In this document: piece by piece, positions 23,437 to 32,130 of the stretch | Position numbering within the stretch: position 1 is the first letter of the stretch | Layout: each line of letters starts with the position of its first letter | Assembly: GCA_016934415.1 (NCBI GenBank) | Contig: JAFGSW010000072.1 | Span: forward strand, 1 to 64,000 | Length of the DNA stretch: 64,000 nt | From: Spirochaetales bacterium | GTDB lineage: Bacteria; Spirochaetota; Spirochaetia; SZUA-6; RPPD01 | Direction of reading: 5' to 3' | Translations under genes and position numbers: made by a program | Notes under the pieces: generated by a model | Database searches by the model: none | What the model was told of the DNA's origin: nothing | The model's input: the letters and a program-made list of their open reading frames with translations, nothing else

Positions 23437-26424
23437 ATGGAAACGATCTGTAAAGGCCGACTCTCAATCGAAATCGATTCCGCCCAAGTCAATGCGACCC
23501 TCGTTTTCTCTCCCGGAGAGGTGGGCGAAGCCTGGACGAGGGAAGCCATTCTCTCTCTCCTCACCAAAGCGGGGGTCCTCGAATACGTCAATCCCGTCAC
23601 GCTCGAAAAAGCCCTTGCCTCCCTGTCGCGCGCCGGCCGTGAGAACGCGCGCGTGGTGGTGGCGGAAGGCGAGGCTCCCCGGACCGACCCCGACGCGATC
23701 CGCTGGGAGGAACATCCCGTTCCTCGGGACCTGGCCGCGAAAGCCGATGAGGTCCTCTCCCGGGCGCCGGCCCCGCTCGTCTACGCCTGGCGTTACCGGA
23801 AGCGGCGCGTCGACGAAGGGAAAGTCAAGGGAAAAGGGAAGGCGGAGCCGCGCTTCATCACCGAGGCGATCCGGCGGGAGAAAACCGTGGACCCGACCGT
23901 GCTGCGGACCGGCTCCATCGCGGACGGCGGGCTGGTGGCGACGATCGACACGGCCCGGGAAGGTACGCCCGGACGCACCTTCCGCGGCGAGCCCCTGCCC
24001 GCGCCGCCGCCCGGCCGGCCCGAGCTGTACTTCGGCGAAGGTCTCACGCTGCGCGAAGACAAACTCTTCGCGAACACGGCCGGAATTCTCCGCTACGGAG
24101 CGGATTGGGTGGACGTGGTCCCATTCGCGGCCGGCGGCGCGACCGTGGAAGCGGCCGAGGACGGATCGGACTGCCTCATCTCCTTCAACCCGGCGCACGA
24201 CGGCGACCCGGTCGAGGTTGCCGGAAAAGCGCTCGACGAGGCGGGGCGATTCGGCTTTGCCCCGTCCGACCTTCTCCCCGAGGAATCGCTGCTCGCCCTC
24301 CTGCGCGAGGCCATGCAGAAAAACGTCCCGCTCACGCACCGTTCGCTCTGCCGTCCCGTCGACGGCGCCTGCTCGGTGACGGTGTCCGAGGATAAAATGG
24401 AGGCGATCCTCTCCGTCCGCAAACACCGGGGGCGGGGGAAACCGCTCACCCTGGCCGACATCTCGGCCAGGATCAAGGGGTCGGGCGTCACCCAGATGGA
24501 CATCCCCCAGGTGCGAGACGACGTGAAGGCGTTCTTCGGCGATCCCGCCCGGCGCGAGCTCAAAGGGTACCCGCTGGCCCGCGGCAGCCTGCCGCAACCA
24601 GGCGAATCGGGGACCATGGAATGGGAGGTGCCGTTTGCCGACGCGGCGGAGCGGAAGATGATCCTCTCCCGCTTCGAGCGGCTGCCGCAGGCGGAGCAGC
24701 GCTTCCCCTCCCTCAAGGATTTTCCGGTTTCCGCGGTCGAGGAGATCGCGATCGTGGCGCCGGAGGGCAAAATCGCCCGTCTCGCGCCGCCCACGCGCGG
24801 ACAACCGGGCACGGACGTGTTCGGGCACCGCATCGAGGGGCCGCTCGGCACAAGCGTCGAAGCCCGGTGCTGCGAGAACGTGAAAAAATACGGCTTGTAT
24901 TTCGTCTCCGAAATCCGCGGCTACCTCGAGTACGGCCGAAAAGACGGCGCGGTCTGCCTGCGCGTTCGGCCCCACCAGGACGCGGTCGTCACGGTGGAAG
25001 CCGCGCTCGACGGCATGCAGGCCTTCCTTTCGATCATCCCGCACCGCGGATTCGGCGAGCCCGTCTCAACGCCCAAGGTGTACGCCGTCCTCGCCCAGGA
25101 GCACGTCACGGCCGGCCTGAAGGAAAACGCCATCACCGAGGCGGTGGCCCAGGCCCAGGACGGCCGGGACGTGGCGGACCTGCTCATCGCCGAAGGCAAG
25201 CCGCCCGTCCACGCCGAGGGGGCGCGCCTCGTCCCCCGGGAGGCTCAGGGGGAGGACAAGCGCGTGCGCATCCTGGCCGACGGCCGCGCGGACTACAAAT
25301 CGATCTCATCCATTCGCGTGGTGCACGTCGGGGACCCGGTGGCGGAAATTCTTCCGCCGCGCTCCCGGGCCGAGAACGGCTTCACCGTTTTCGGCAAGCC
25401 GATCCCGGCCCGGCTCAAGGCCGAGAGCGCGCTGCCCCAGCTTTTCAACGTAAAACAGGCCCAGGGACCGGCGGGAACGGTGATCCTCTACGCGGAGAAA
25501 GAAGGCGAGTTCGTCCTCACCCCGACCGCGGCCGGCGTACGCCAGCTCCACGTCGTGGCCGGGGACGTGGGACTTGAAACCGGCAACATCGATTTCCCCG
25601 GATCGGTGGTCGTCAAGGGGAGCGTGCACGAGGGGTTCCGGGTGTTCGCCAAAGGCTCCCTCACCGTGCAGGACCTGGTGGAGGAGGCGGTGCTTTCCGC
25701 CGAAGGAGCGGTGACGGTCCTGCAGGGCGTGAAAGGACGGAAAAACGCCGTCATCCGCGCGCGGACGAACATCGCCTGCCTCTTCTCCGAGAACGCCATG
25801 CTCATGGCCGTAGGCGACATCGCCGTCGAGCGCTCCGCGCTCAACTGCCGGATCAAGTGCAACGGCGCGCTGACAATCGGGAAAACCAAGGGAACGCTCA
25901 TGGGCGGCATCGCCCGCGCCCGAAAAGGCATGACCCTCGTCAACGTCGGCTCTCCGGGCGAGGCCAAGACCGTCGTCTCGTTCGGGCAGGATTACATCCT
26001 CGCCGACCAGATCGAGGCCGGCGAAGCCGAGGTCGAGAAGTTGAAATCACGCGTCCTCGAGATCGACCGGACCATGCCCAAAATCCCCAGAACGCGGCCC
26101 GAGGACACGGCCCGCCTCGCCGCCCTGCGCGAGGAGAAGGTGAAGCTCCTCAAGCGGATCGAGACGCACAGCATGCGGCTCCTCTCCCTGCGGGACCGTT
26201 TCGAGGAACACTACCCGAGCGCCGTCACGGTGCGCGGCACGATCTATCCGGGCGTCACCGTCGAAAGCCACGGCCGTCTTTACGCCGTCCGGCTGGAGAC
26301 CTCGAGCGTCCAGTACACGTTCGATCCCAAAACCGGGACCATTCAGGAAAATCCCCTCATCCTCTCCCGCCGCCAGGCGCAGCTCCGCCAGCCGCGAAAG
26401 AAAGAGAACCACCCTTCGACTTAG
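23437..26424 (+). CDS. Very long FapA/DUF342 family protein
   Basis: A 995-residue protein, nearly double the usual 450-600 for the family. The typical FapA core is C-terminal: about residues 640-840 of short hydrophobic repeats (beta-solenoid, e.g. GSVVVKGSVHEGFRVFAKG, NAVIRARTNIACLFSENAML), then a coiled coil (EAEVEKLKSRVLEIDRTMP onward) and a final solenoid cap with GTIYPGVTVESHG. Preceding it is the family N-terminal module, which appears three times in recognisable form: GTPGRTFRGEPLP (about 175), GQPGTDVFGHRIEG (about 455), AENGFTVFGKPIPA (about 650). So it looks like internal triplication. No signal peptide. The ATG 23437 has only a weak ribosome site. Neighbour: MinD-like ATPase. Confidence 0.82.
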   Translation: METICKGRLSIEIDSAQVNATLVFSPGEVGEAWTREAILSLLTKAGVLEYVNPVTLEKALASLSRAGRENARVVVAEGEAPRTDPDAIRWEEHPVPRDLAAKADEVLSRAPAPLVYAWRYRKRRVDEGKVKGKGKAEPRFITEAIRREKTVDPTVLRTGSIADGGLVATIDTAREGTPGRTFRGEPLPAPPPGRPELYFGEGLTLREDKLFANTAGILRYGADWVDVVPFAAGGATVEAAEDGSDCLISFNPAHDGDPVEVAGKALDEAGRFGFAPSDLLPEESLLALLREAMQKNVPLTHRSLCRPVDGACSVTVSEDKMEAILSVRKHRGRGKPLTLADISARIKGSGVTQMDIPQVRDDVKAFFGDPARRELKGYPLARGSLPQPGESGTMEWEVPFADAAERKMILSRFERLPQAEQRFPSLKDFPVSAVEEIAIVAPEGKIARLAPPTRGQPGTDVFGHRIEGPLGTSVEARCCENVKKYGLYFVSEIRGYLEYGRKDGAVCLRVRPHQDAVVTVEAALDGMQAFLSIIPHRGFGEPVSTPKVYAVLAQEHVTAGLKENAITEAVAQAQDGRDVADLLIAEGKPPVHAEGARLVPREAQGEDKRVRILADGRADYKSISSIRVVHVGDPVAEILPPRSRAENGFTVFGKPIPARLKAESALPQLFNVKQAQGPAGTVILYAEKEGEFVLTPTAAGVRQLHVVAGDVGLETGNIDFPGSVVVKGSVHEGFRVFAKGSLTVQDLVEEAVLSAEGAVTVLQGVKGRKNAVIRARTNIACLFSENAMLMAVGDIAVERSALNCRIKCNGALTIGKTKGTLMGGIARARKGMTLVNVGSPGEAKTVVSFGQDYILADQIEAGEAEVEKLKSRVLEIDRTMPKIPRTRPEDTARLAALREEKVKLLKRIETHSMRLLSLRDRFEEHYPSAVTVRGTIYPGVTVESHGRLYAVRLETSSVQYTFDPKTGTIQENPLILSRRQAQLRQPRKKENHPST

Positions 26425-26449
26425 CATCGGAACATACATGCTCCGATGC
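26424..26449 (+). terminator. Stem-loop at the FapA stop codon
   Basis: GCATCGGA (26424-26431) and TCCGATGC (26442-26449) form an 8-bp stem with a 10-nt loop, starting at the last base of the TAG stop. No T run follows, so it may be an mRNA 3' end stabiliser or a palindromic repeat. It lies inside a composite repeat beginning GAACCACCCTTCG. Confidence 0.4.
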
Positions 26450-26620
26450 CGCTCAGGGCAGGCTCCCGGCACGGATGACACGGATGAGGAAGAAGAAGAG
26501 AAGGAAGCCGAGAAATTCGCAGCGACATATTGCGGCGAGCGAAGCGAGTCTCAAGCGGCTTCAAGGGAACCGGGAAAAATCCAAATAATGCACATGCTCT
26601 GGGCTTTGACCGACCTTTTT

Positions 26621-26751
26621 AAAGTCTGTGGCTGATTTTTCCAAAACCTGTGACTACTTTTTAAAAAACAGTCACTACTTTTTCTAAAACCTGTGACTAC
26701 TTTTCCAAAAAACAGTGACTACTTTTTCTAAAACCTGCGACTGTTTTTTCT
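26621..26751. repeat. 22-bp tandem repeat, six units
   Basis: Units of 21-23 bp alternate between AAAACCTGTGACTACTTTTT and AAAAACAGTGACTACTTTTT types, each with an A-run, a TGACTAC centre and a T-run. There are six units with no spacers. Not a CRISPR. Units 2, 4 and 6 share CCTGTGAC/CCTGCGAC and units 3 and 5 share CAGTCAC/CAGTGAC, giving a 43-45 bp higher-order period. Confidence 0.75.
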
Positions 26752-26838
26752 AAACTCCGGGACAGCGTATCTTGATGTTATTTACCCTTCCCGTCCTCCG
26801 CTTTCCCCGGTTTCCCTATTTTCATAAGGGTTTTTTAT

Positions 26839-26969
26839 GTGCCCCAAGATTGTTGCAGCGCCTTATTTAGAGGCGATCATGGAACCGATTTTCAATCAAT
26901 CGAGTATAATAACGAAAATATACACGGCCCGAAGATTGCGGTAATGGAGAACAACAACCTTGGGGGCAC
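26839..26969. repeat. Inverted repeat with GTGCCCCAAGATTGTTG arms
   Basis: The left arm GTGCCCCAAGATTGTTG (26839-26855) and the complement of the right arm, CAACAACCTTGGGGGCAC (26952-26969), pair over 16-17 bp around an AT-rich 96-nt centre. The same arm occurs once at 11139-11157. Resembles the ends of a small non-autonomous element. Confidence 0.6.
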
Positions 26970-27078
26970 CGGTTAATGTTTTCCCATCCGTGGTATCCGT
27001 CCCATCCGTGTCCTATCCATGGTTCCCCCTCTTCTCCTTGTAACAAAAGCCCAATGTCAGGCATGATGATCCGAAACA

Positions 27079-27981
27079 ATGAGCAATCTGCACCGGATAC
27101 AATGGATCGACGCGGCTCTGCGCGACAACCGGTTTCCGAACTGCACCTCCATCGCCGCGGAGTTCGGGATTTCGCCGCGGCAGGCCGCGCGCGACGTTGA
27201 GTACCTGAAATATTCGCTCGGCGCGCCGGTCGAATATTCATTCGGCAAGCGGGGGTACTACTACTCGGAAAACACCTTTATCCTGCCGGCGTATTTCATC
27301 GGCGAGGAGGAGCGGGATGCGCTCCTTTACCTCGCCGACCGCTACCGGTCCGCCGGCGGGGACGCGACCGTCGGCCTAGCGTCTTTCTTCGACAAACTCC
27401 GCGCCGGCGGGTCTGAAGCCGGTCGCCCGCCGGCCTCGGGCGTCCCGGTCTATCACTTGAAAGCCGGTCAGGTGAAAATCTACGGCCTGATGAAGGAGGC
27501 GGCGGCGGCGCGGAGGAAAGTGCGCATCGCCTACCGCGACGTCGGAAACCGGAAGAGCGGGCGCGTCATCCGGCCGTACGTCGTCTTCATCAAGGACAAG
27601 GCCGATTACGTGCACGCCTATTGCGAAACCCGGAACGCCGAGCGGGATTTCCGGCTCGACCGGATCGCCGAACCCGAGCTACTCAATGAGCGCTTCGAGG
27701 TGCCCGCCTCCTTCGATCCCAGACTTTATACCGCGGACTTCCGCTTTGACTTCCGCCTCCCCTACCGGGTGCTGGTCGCCCTCGACTCCCCGCCCCCGCC
27801 CGAGTGCCCGCTCAGCCTGATCCCGGCCGGAGACGGAGTCTACGAGGTTGAGTTCTCGAGCTCGCTTGAACTCTTCCGGAAGCTCGTGTCCGTCTCCTCC
27901 GGCTTCACCGTCGTGCATCCGCTCTGGCTGCGGCGGAAATGCCGGGAGTTTTTCGCCGGGATCGCGGAAAAGAACGGATAA
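27079..27981 (+). CDS. WYL-domain transcriptional regulator (YafY type)
   Basis: A 300-residue protein. The N-terminal helix-turn-helix (about residues 1-55) reads LHRIQWIDAALRDNRFPNC, then SIAAEFGISPRQAARDVEYL, typical of DeoR/YafY regulators. The WYL domain (about 140-210) contains KVRIAYRDVGN, the GRVIRPYVVFIKDKADYVHA segment (here the W-Y-L core is degenerate) and the FRLDRIAEPELL ending. A C-terminal WCX-like extension follows. WYL domains bind nucleic acid or nucleotide ligands. The gene stands after the repeat region and before an unrelated membrane protein. Target genes unknown. Confidence 0.85.
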   Translation: MSNLHRIQWIDAALRDNRFPNCTSIAAEFGISPRQAARDVEYLKYSLGAPVEYSFGKRGYYYSENTFILPAYFIGEEERDALLYLADRYRSAGGDATVGLASFFDKLRAGGSEAGRPPASGVPVYHLKAGQVKIYGLMKEAAAARRKVRIAYRDVGNRKSGRVIRPYVVFIKDKADYVHAYCETRNAERDFRLDRIAEPELLNERFEVPASFDPRLYTADFRFDFRLPYRVLVALDSPPPPECPLSLIPAGDGVYEVEFSSSLELFRKLVSVSSGFTVVHPLWLRRKCREFFAGIAEKNG

Positions 27982-28139
27982 GTGAAACCGAATCGCGTGC
28001 CGCGCCGACACGAAGGTCGACCGCCATGCGCTCGCATCACTTCCGGTTTCTCTCTATAAATATGAACAATACGCCCGTCGGGGAAAACCCCGCACGGTTT
28101 TCCCCGCACGGCGGACGGGTGAGCACAAGGAGGCCTGGC

Positions 28140-28844
28140 ATGGACGCCACCGCAACCCGCGTTTTCCCGCTCCTTTTCGTCTGGCTCGACCTGGGCTGGC
28201 TGGCGATCTTCATCGGCTTTTTGCTCTTTTTCAAAAAATACCAGGCCCTCATCGTCGGGTTGGCCGCCGGCGTTCTGTACCTGATCGTCGATTACGGGAT
28301 CTTCCACCTCGCCCTTCACACCCGCATCGTCACCGGCGCCGACACGTTCTGGCTCCTGCTCTGGATGTCGATGAGCTACGGGCTCACCAACTTCGCCTGG
28401 ATGTGGCTCCTCTTCGACCGCGACGGTCGGTGGAAGGAATGGTCACTGCTCATCATTGCCGGCTGGCTGGCGGTCGCGCTTTTGAGCCGCACGTTCGGCG
28501 GCGGCTCCGCGCCGGTGACCACCTCCCGCGGCACCTCATCGTACCACGGCATAGTGGCCCTCCTCCTGTTCATCGGGTACGGCGTCCAGATCGCTCTCAA
28601 CCTGCGGGCGGCCAAGCGCGGGGCGAGGCCGGTCAACCTCCTCTGGTTTCTGGGAATCGGAATCGGCATCCAGCTTGCCTGGGAAGGCGTGCTCCTCATC
28701 GCCGGCATCCGTCCACCCTCGCTCAACGCCGTCGTCGTCAACTCGCTCATCGAGACCAATATGGGCGTGCCCTACGCCTGGTGGATCTACCGGGCCCTGA
28801 ACCGGAAAAAGGAACAGTCGATCGGCTTCGGGGAAGGAGAGTGA
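28140..28844 (+). CDS. Polytopic membrane protein of unknown function
   Basis: A 234-residue protein. ATG 28140 was chosen because AAGGAGG lies 7 nt upstream; the in-frame sequence before it is not coding-like. Six to seven TM segments are visible (LLFVWLDLGWLAIFIGFLLF; ALIVGLAAGVLYLIVDYGIF; TFWLLLWMSMSYGLTNFAW; LLIIAGWLAVALLSRTF; GIVALLLFIGYGVQIAL; LLWFLGIGIGIQLAWEGVLL). Short loops carry conserved-looking Asp and Trp. I do not recognise the family. The stop overlaps the beginning of the CCACCGATG inverted repeat. Confidence 0.65.
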   Translation: MDATATRVFPLLFVWLDLGWLAIFIGFLLFFKKYQALIVGLAAGVLYLIVDYGIFHLALHTRIVTGADTFWLLLWMSMSYGLTNFAWMWLLFDRDGRWKEWSLLIIAGWLAVALLSRTFGGGSAPVTTSRGTSSYHGIVALLLFIGYGVQIALNLRAAKRGARPVNLLWFLGIGIGIQLAWEGVLLIAGIRPPSLNAVVVNSLIETNMGVPYAWWIYRALNRKKEQSIGFGEGE

Positions 28845-29010
28845 ACCACCGATGAAGACCGATAACACCGATAAAGAGTGGAAGGGGTGAGAGTAAATAG
28901 GAAAGCCGCCGGTGCTGCAAGTAATAGTGAAAATTTCCGTGTCCGATCTTTTTTTGATTTCTCGCTCTTTCATCGGTGTCATCCGTTCTTATCGGTGTCA
29001 TCGGTGGTTC
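28843..29010. repeat. Long inverted repeat, CCACCGATG variant
   Basis: The left arm begins GAACCACCGATGAAGACCGA (28843) and adds a further ACACCGAT unit. The right arm ends ATCGGTGTCATCGGTGGTTC (29010), with a further ATCGGTGTCATCCG unit. Same plan as 14799-15014, but CGGAT has become CGAT on both arms, so the arms have changed together. Confidence 0.75.
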
Positions 29011-29120
29011 CCTAATTCCCGAAGCAAGTCTTAAAAAAAATTCCCCACCCTGACATCATATGTCGTACCGGCGGTGATAGAATCAGAAGCCTCGAATACG
29101 AAATGAGCGCGGAGGTTTTC

Positions 29121-30089
29121 ATGCTGAAACAATTGAACGGCATTGCCATGGGAAAAACCTGGCTTTCGTACCCGGCGAGCGCCTTCGGAGCGCTCAGCCA
29201 CGCCCGGATGTGGGAGGGAAGCCTGGAGGATCTGGCCGGCTTTTCGGGCCTCGCTTTCCACTTCACCGTCCACGAATCGGCCTGCCCGTCGTCCACGTCG
29301 GTTTACGACTGGCAGAACGTCCACTTCCAGGCCATGGACCGGATCGGGGTGTATACCGACGGCCTTCTCGCCGTCAACCAGCCCGGCCTCAACACATCCG
29401 CCGCGCTCCTCACCGACGCCCTTGCGCGAATCAGGGAATCGATCGACGAAGGGAGGGGCGTGGTCGTCTGGGCGCCGACGCCTGTTCTTGAGTTCGGGAT
29501 CGTCACCGGGTACGACGACGAGGAGCGGATCCTCTCCGTCGTCGACTGCTCGGGCGGCGATCCGGATCCGCTCCTCTACGACAACCTGGGCCGCTCGGAG
29601 GTGCCCTTCCTCTATCTCCAGCGCTTCCGCTCGCGCACCGGCACCGACCGCGAAAAGATGTACCGGGACGCGCTCGCGGGCGGCGTGCTGCTCTGGCGGA
29701 GCGACCCTCCCGACCGGCGCTACGGCAACGGGACAAGGGCGTACGACAATCTCCTGCGCACGCTGAAAGCGGGCGACTACAATCCGTTCGGCCTCTCCTA
29801 CTGCCTGCAGGTCTTCGCCGACGCCAAGCGCCTCCTCTCAGTCTTTCTGGGGAAGGCGGCCGCCGAAGAGGCGCTGCCCGGCTTCACGGACGCGGCCGGC
29901 CGCTTCGAGCGGATCGCCGCGCTTTGGCGCGCGGCGGCGGACGCCGCGCCCTTCCGCGGCCCGAAAAACACGACAATCGATCCGGAACGCGCGCCGTTAA
30001 TCGCGAAGAACATGAAGGAGTGCAAAAAACTCGAGAGTGAAGGCATGGCTGAAATCGCGGCCGCGCTGGGAATGGAGGCGGCGGAATGA
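29121..30089 (+). CDS. C39-fold/BtrH-like protein lacking the catalytic Cys
   Basis: A 322-residue protein. ATG 29121 has GGAGG 6 nt upstream, better than ATG 29103. The N-terminal half follows the layout of C39-like/BtrH_N proteins: helix after a turn (SYPASAFGALSHARMWEGSL), GLAFHFTVHES, then VVVWAPTPVLEFGIVTGYDD and ILSVVDCSGGDPDPL. The position where the family has Cys is Tyr/Pro here, so it is likely non-catalytic. The C-terminal half is helical, DUF4872-like (GNGTRAYDNLLRTL, AAALGMEAAE end). It shares a four-base overlap with the next gene and is the first of three genes with a matched architecture. Confidence 0.55.
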   Translation: MLKQLNGIAMGKTWLSYPASAFGALSHARMWEGSLEDLAGFSGLAFHFTVHESACPSSTSVYDWQNVHFQAMDRIGVYTDGLLAVNQPGLNTSAALLTDALARIRESIDEGRGVVVWAPTPVLEFGIVTGYDDEERILSVVDCSGGDPDPLLYDNLGRSEVPFLYLQRFRSRTGTDREKMYRDALAGGVLLWRSDPPDRRYGNGTRAYDNLLRTLKAGDYNPFGLSYCLQVFADAKRLLSVFLGKAAAEEALPGFTDAAGRFERIAALWRAAADAAPFRGPKNTTIDPERAPLIAKNMKECKKLESEGMAEIAAALGMEAAE

Positions 30090-30538
30090 AAAGCGCGAAA
30101 TTCAATACGGGATCGGGCAACCGGCCCCTGCCGCTCCCAATCAAGATGACGGCACCATGCGGGATCAACTGCGCCAGATGCATGGCGCACATGAGGGTAA
30201 AGGACCCCTGCCCCGGTTGCGGGTTGAGAAACAGCCGGACCGATTCGTCAAAGGCGTACCGCCGGTGCGTGATCAGGCGCTGCCGGAAGCGGTCCGGCCG
30301 GTACTGCGATTCGTGTCCGGACCTGCCCTGCGCCCGCCTGAAACAACTCGACCGTCGCTACAGGACGCGCTACGCCACCGGTCTCATCGACAACCTTCTC
30401 TTCATCAAAAAAAGCGGCATTCGGGCGTTTCTTCGCCGGGAGCGCGCCGAAGCGACCTGCCGATCCTGCGGCGCCCTTCTCTCCATTCACCGCTCCGAAT
30501 GCCTGCAATGCGGTGCGTCCTGGAGGAGCGCGACGTGA
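30086..30538 (+). CDS. DUF3795-type cysteine-rich protein
   Basis: A 150-residue protein with many cysteines in zinc-binding-like spacing: PCGINCARCMAHM, DPCPGCGLRN, RRCVIRRC, RYCDSCPDLPCARLKQLD, and a second cluster ATCRSCGALLSIH, SECLQCGASW at the C terminus. The family start (PCGIDCxxC and CxGC) fits DUF3795. Function of the family is not established. The ATG overlaps the stop of the upstream gene (ATGA) and its own TGA overlaps the GTG start of the downstream gene, so translation is coupled across all three. Confidence 0.75.
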   Translation: MKSAKFNTGSGNRPLPLPIKMTAPCGINCARCMAHMRVKDPCPGCGLRNSRTDSSKAYRRCVIRRCRKRSGRYCDSCPDLPCARLKQLDRRYRTRYATGLIDNLLFIKKSGIRAFLRRERAEATCRSCGALLSIHRSECLQCGASWRSAT

Positions 30539-31601
30539 AAACGAGGAACCCGATCGCGGCGTTCCCCGGCAGCCCGGCACTCGACGGCTGCCATTGCCAG
30601 ACCACCTCCCTGGCGAAGATCTATCGCTTCCACGGACACCCGCTTTCGGAGGAAATGCTCCTCGGCCTGGGAGCGGGAATGGGGTTCATTTACTGGCGAA
30701 TGAAATCCCGTCCGGAAACCGGGGCGGGAGATTTCGTCTTCATCGGCTGCCGGGGGAACAACAAGCACTTCTTCACCGACGTCGGCCGGCGCACCGGCGT
30801 CGGCATCGAGGTCCGCACCTCCTCGAGCGCGAAAAAAGCCGAGGCCGTGCTGCTCGATTCGCTTTCGAAAAGAGAGCCGATGATGCTTTTCGGCGACATG
30901 GCGTATCTCCCCCTGGTTCGATTTTCCGCCCGACTATCATTTCGGCGGCCACGCCTTCACGGTTTGCGGGTGGGACGGCCGGGAGACCGTCCTCGCCTCG
31001 GATATGGACCCGGCCGCCTCGGGCGTCAAGAAGGGCTTTTATGCGCAGCTCAAGCTCGCGGAGCTTGAACGCGCGCGGGGCTCGACGTACAAGCCCTTCC
31101 CTCCGCACCGCGCGTGGCTCGAGTTCGATTTCAGGCGCGTTCGCCCGCCCGCGGCGTCCGACGTGAAGGACGCGATCCGGCGGACCGCCCGCGACATGCT
31201 TTCACCACCCATAAAAAAACATGGGCGTCAAGGGGATGCGCCTTGCCGCGCGCGAGCTGCCCGGATGGCCAAGATATTTCAACGAGCGGGAGCTTCGCCT
31301 GAACCTGTTCCAGATCTACGTGTTCATCGAGATCGGCGGAACGGGCGGCGGAAGTTTCCGCCCCATGTACTCCCGCTTTCTGCGCGAAGCGGCCGCCGTC
31401 ACCGGCCGCGAGGGGATCGCGTCCGCGGCCGATTCATTCGAGCTGAGCGGAAAGCTTTTCATCGAAATCGCGCTGCTCTTCAAAGAGGCGGAAAAAATCG
31501 CGGATCTCCGTGAACGCATCGGCCTGGCGGCCGAAAAATACGAACGCATTGCCGAGCTTGAGGAGCGGACGTTCCGGGAACTGGAAAACATGGTCGGATA
31601 A
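30535..31601 (+). pseudogene. BtrH_N/DUF4872 protein, two frameshifts
   Basis: GTG 30535 overlaps the previous stop and follows GGAGGAG. The first frame gives the BtrH_N start DGCHCQTTSLAKIYRFHGHP with catalytic-type Cys, then LGLGAGMGFIYW. The frame breaks at CCCCC (about 30911), resumes as WFDFPPDYHFGGHAFTVCGW with the family His, breaks again at AAAAAAA (about 31208) and ends in the helical DUF4872-like region (GTGGGSFRPMYSRFLREAAA) at 31601. Removing one C and one A restores a roughly 355-residue protein. Both breaks sit in homopolymers, so sequencing error is as likely as decay. This class transfers acyl groups or acts as a cyclase/peptidase-like fold in natural-product pathways. Confidence 0.65.
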
Positions 31602-31719
31602 CGGAGAGGGGAAGCACGGCCGTTCGGGAACGGGAAGCGGACCGGCTCCCCGGGAAAAGTTTATTTATTTGCAGCTCATCGCAATCTTGGAGGCTTGGTG
31701 TGATGAAAAGGAGGCGCTC

Positions 31720-32118
31720 ATGGTGAAGTATTTCATTACGGGTATCGGCGGCGGTGTCGCCCTCGCGATCCTCGACGGTCTCGTCAACGCCAACCCATTG
31801 GCGGTGCGGCTGCTGGCCGTCTACAAGCCGATTGCCAGACAGTCGGTCAACTTTATCGCCGGGACCGCCGTCGACCTGGCCTACGGTCTCATCCTGGCGG
31901 CGCTCTTCATTTTTCTCAAGCCCGCGTATCCCTCCCCGTCCGGGCTCGTCAACGGACTGCTTTTCGGAGCGGGTGCGTGGTTCCTGCGGACGGCGATGTC
32001 CGCGGTGTCCCAGTGGATCATGTTCCGGATTTCATTCGCCGCCGTCGCCTATCTCGCGGTTGCGGGTCTCGCGGCAATGCTCGCGTTCGGAACGCTCTTC
32101 GGCCTTATCCTCGGCTGA
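31720..32118 (+). CDS. Small four-TM membrane protein
   Basis: A 132-residue protein. ATG 31720 has AAGGAGG upstream. Hydrophobic segments: GIGGGVALAILDGLV, FIAGTAVDLAYGLILAALFI, GLVNGLLFGAGAWFLRTAM and YLAVAGLAAMLAFGTLFGLI. Glycine-rich helices (GxxxG) suggest close packing. No family recognised. It ends 12 nt before the convergent arabinofuranosidase gene, with no visible terminator. Confidence 0.65.
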   Translation: MVKYFITGIGGGVALAILDGLVNANPLAVRLLAVYKPIARQSVNFIAGTAVDLAYGLILAALFIFLKPAYPSPSGLVNGLLFGAGAWFLRTAMSAVSQWIMFRISFAAVAYLAVAGLAAMLAFGTLFGLILG

Positions 32119-32130
32119 CGGCTGGGGCGC

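Larger units (their letters stand above)
26450..27078. other. 629-nt gene-free repeat region
   Basis: From left to right: CACGGATGACACGGATG (about 26470), AGGGAACCGGGAAAAAT (about 26563), the 22-bp tandem array (26621-26751), the complement CCCCGGTTTCCCTATTTT (about 26804), the 26839-26969 inverted repeat, and CATCCGTGGTATCCG with ATCCGTGTCC (about 26983-27015). The outer elements pair with one another, so the array lies inside nested inverted repeats. No coding potential seen. Confidence 0.6.

Noticed and set aside
26621-26751. CRISPR array or origin iterons
   Set aside because: No spacers; no dnaA, rep or par gene next to it, so iteron function is unsupported.
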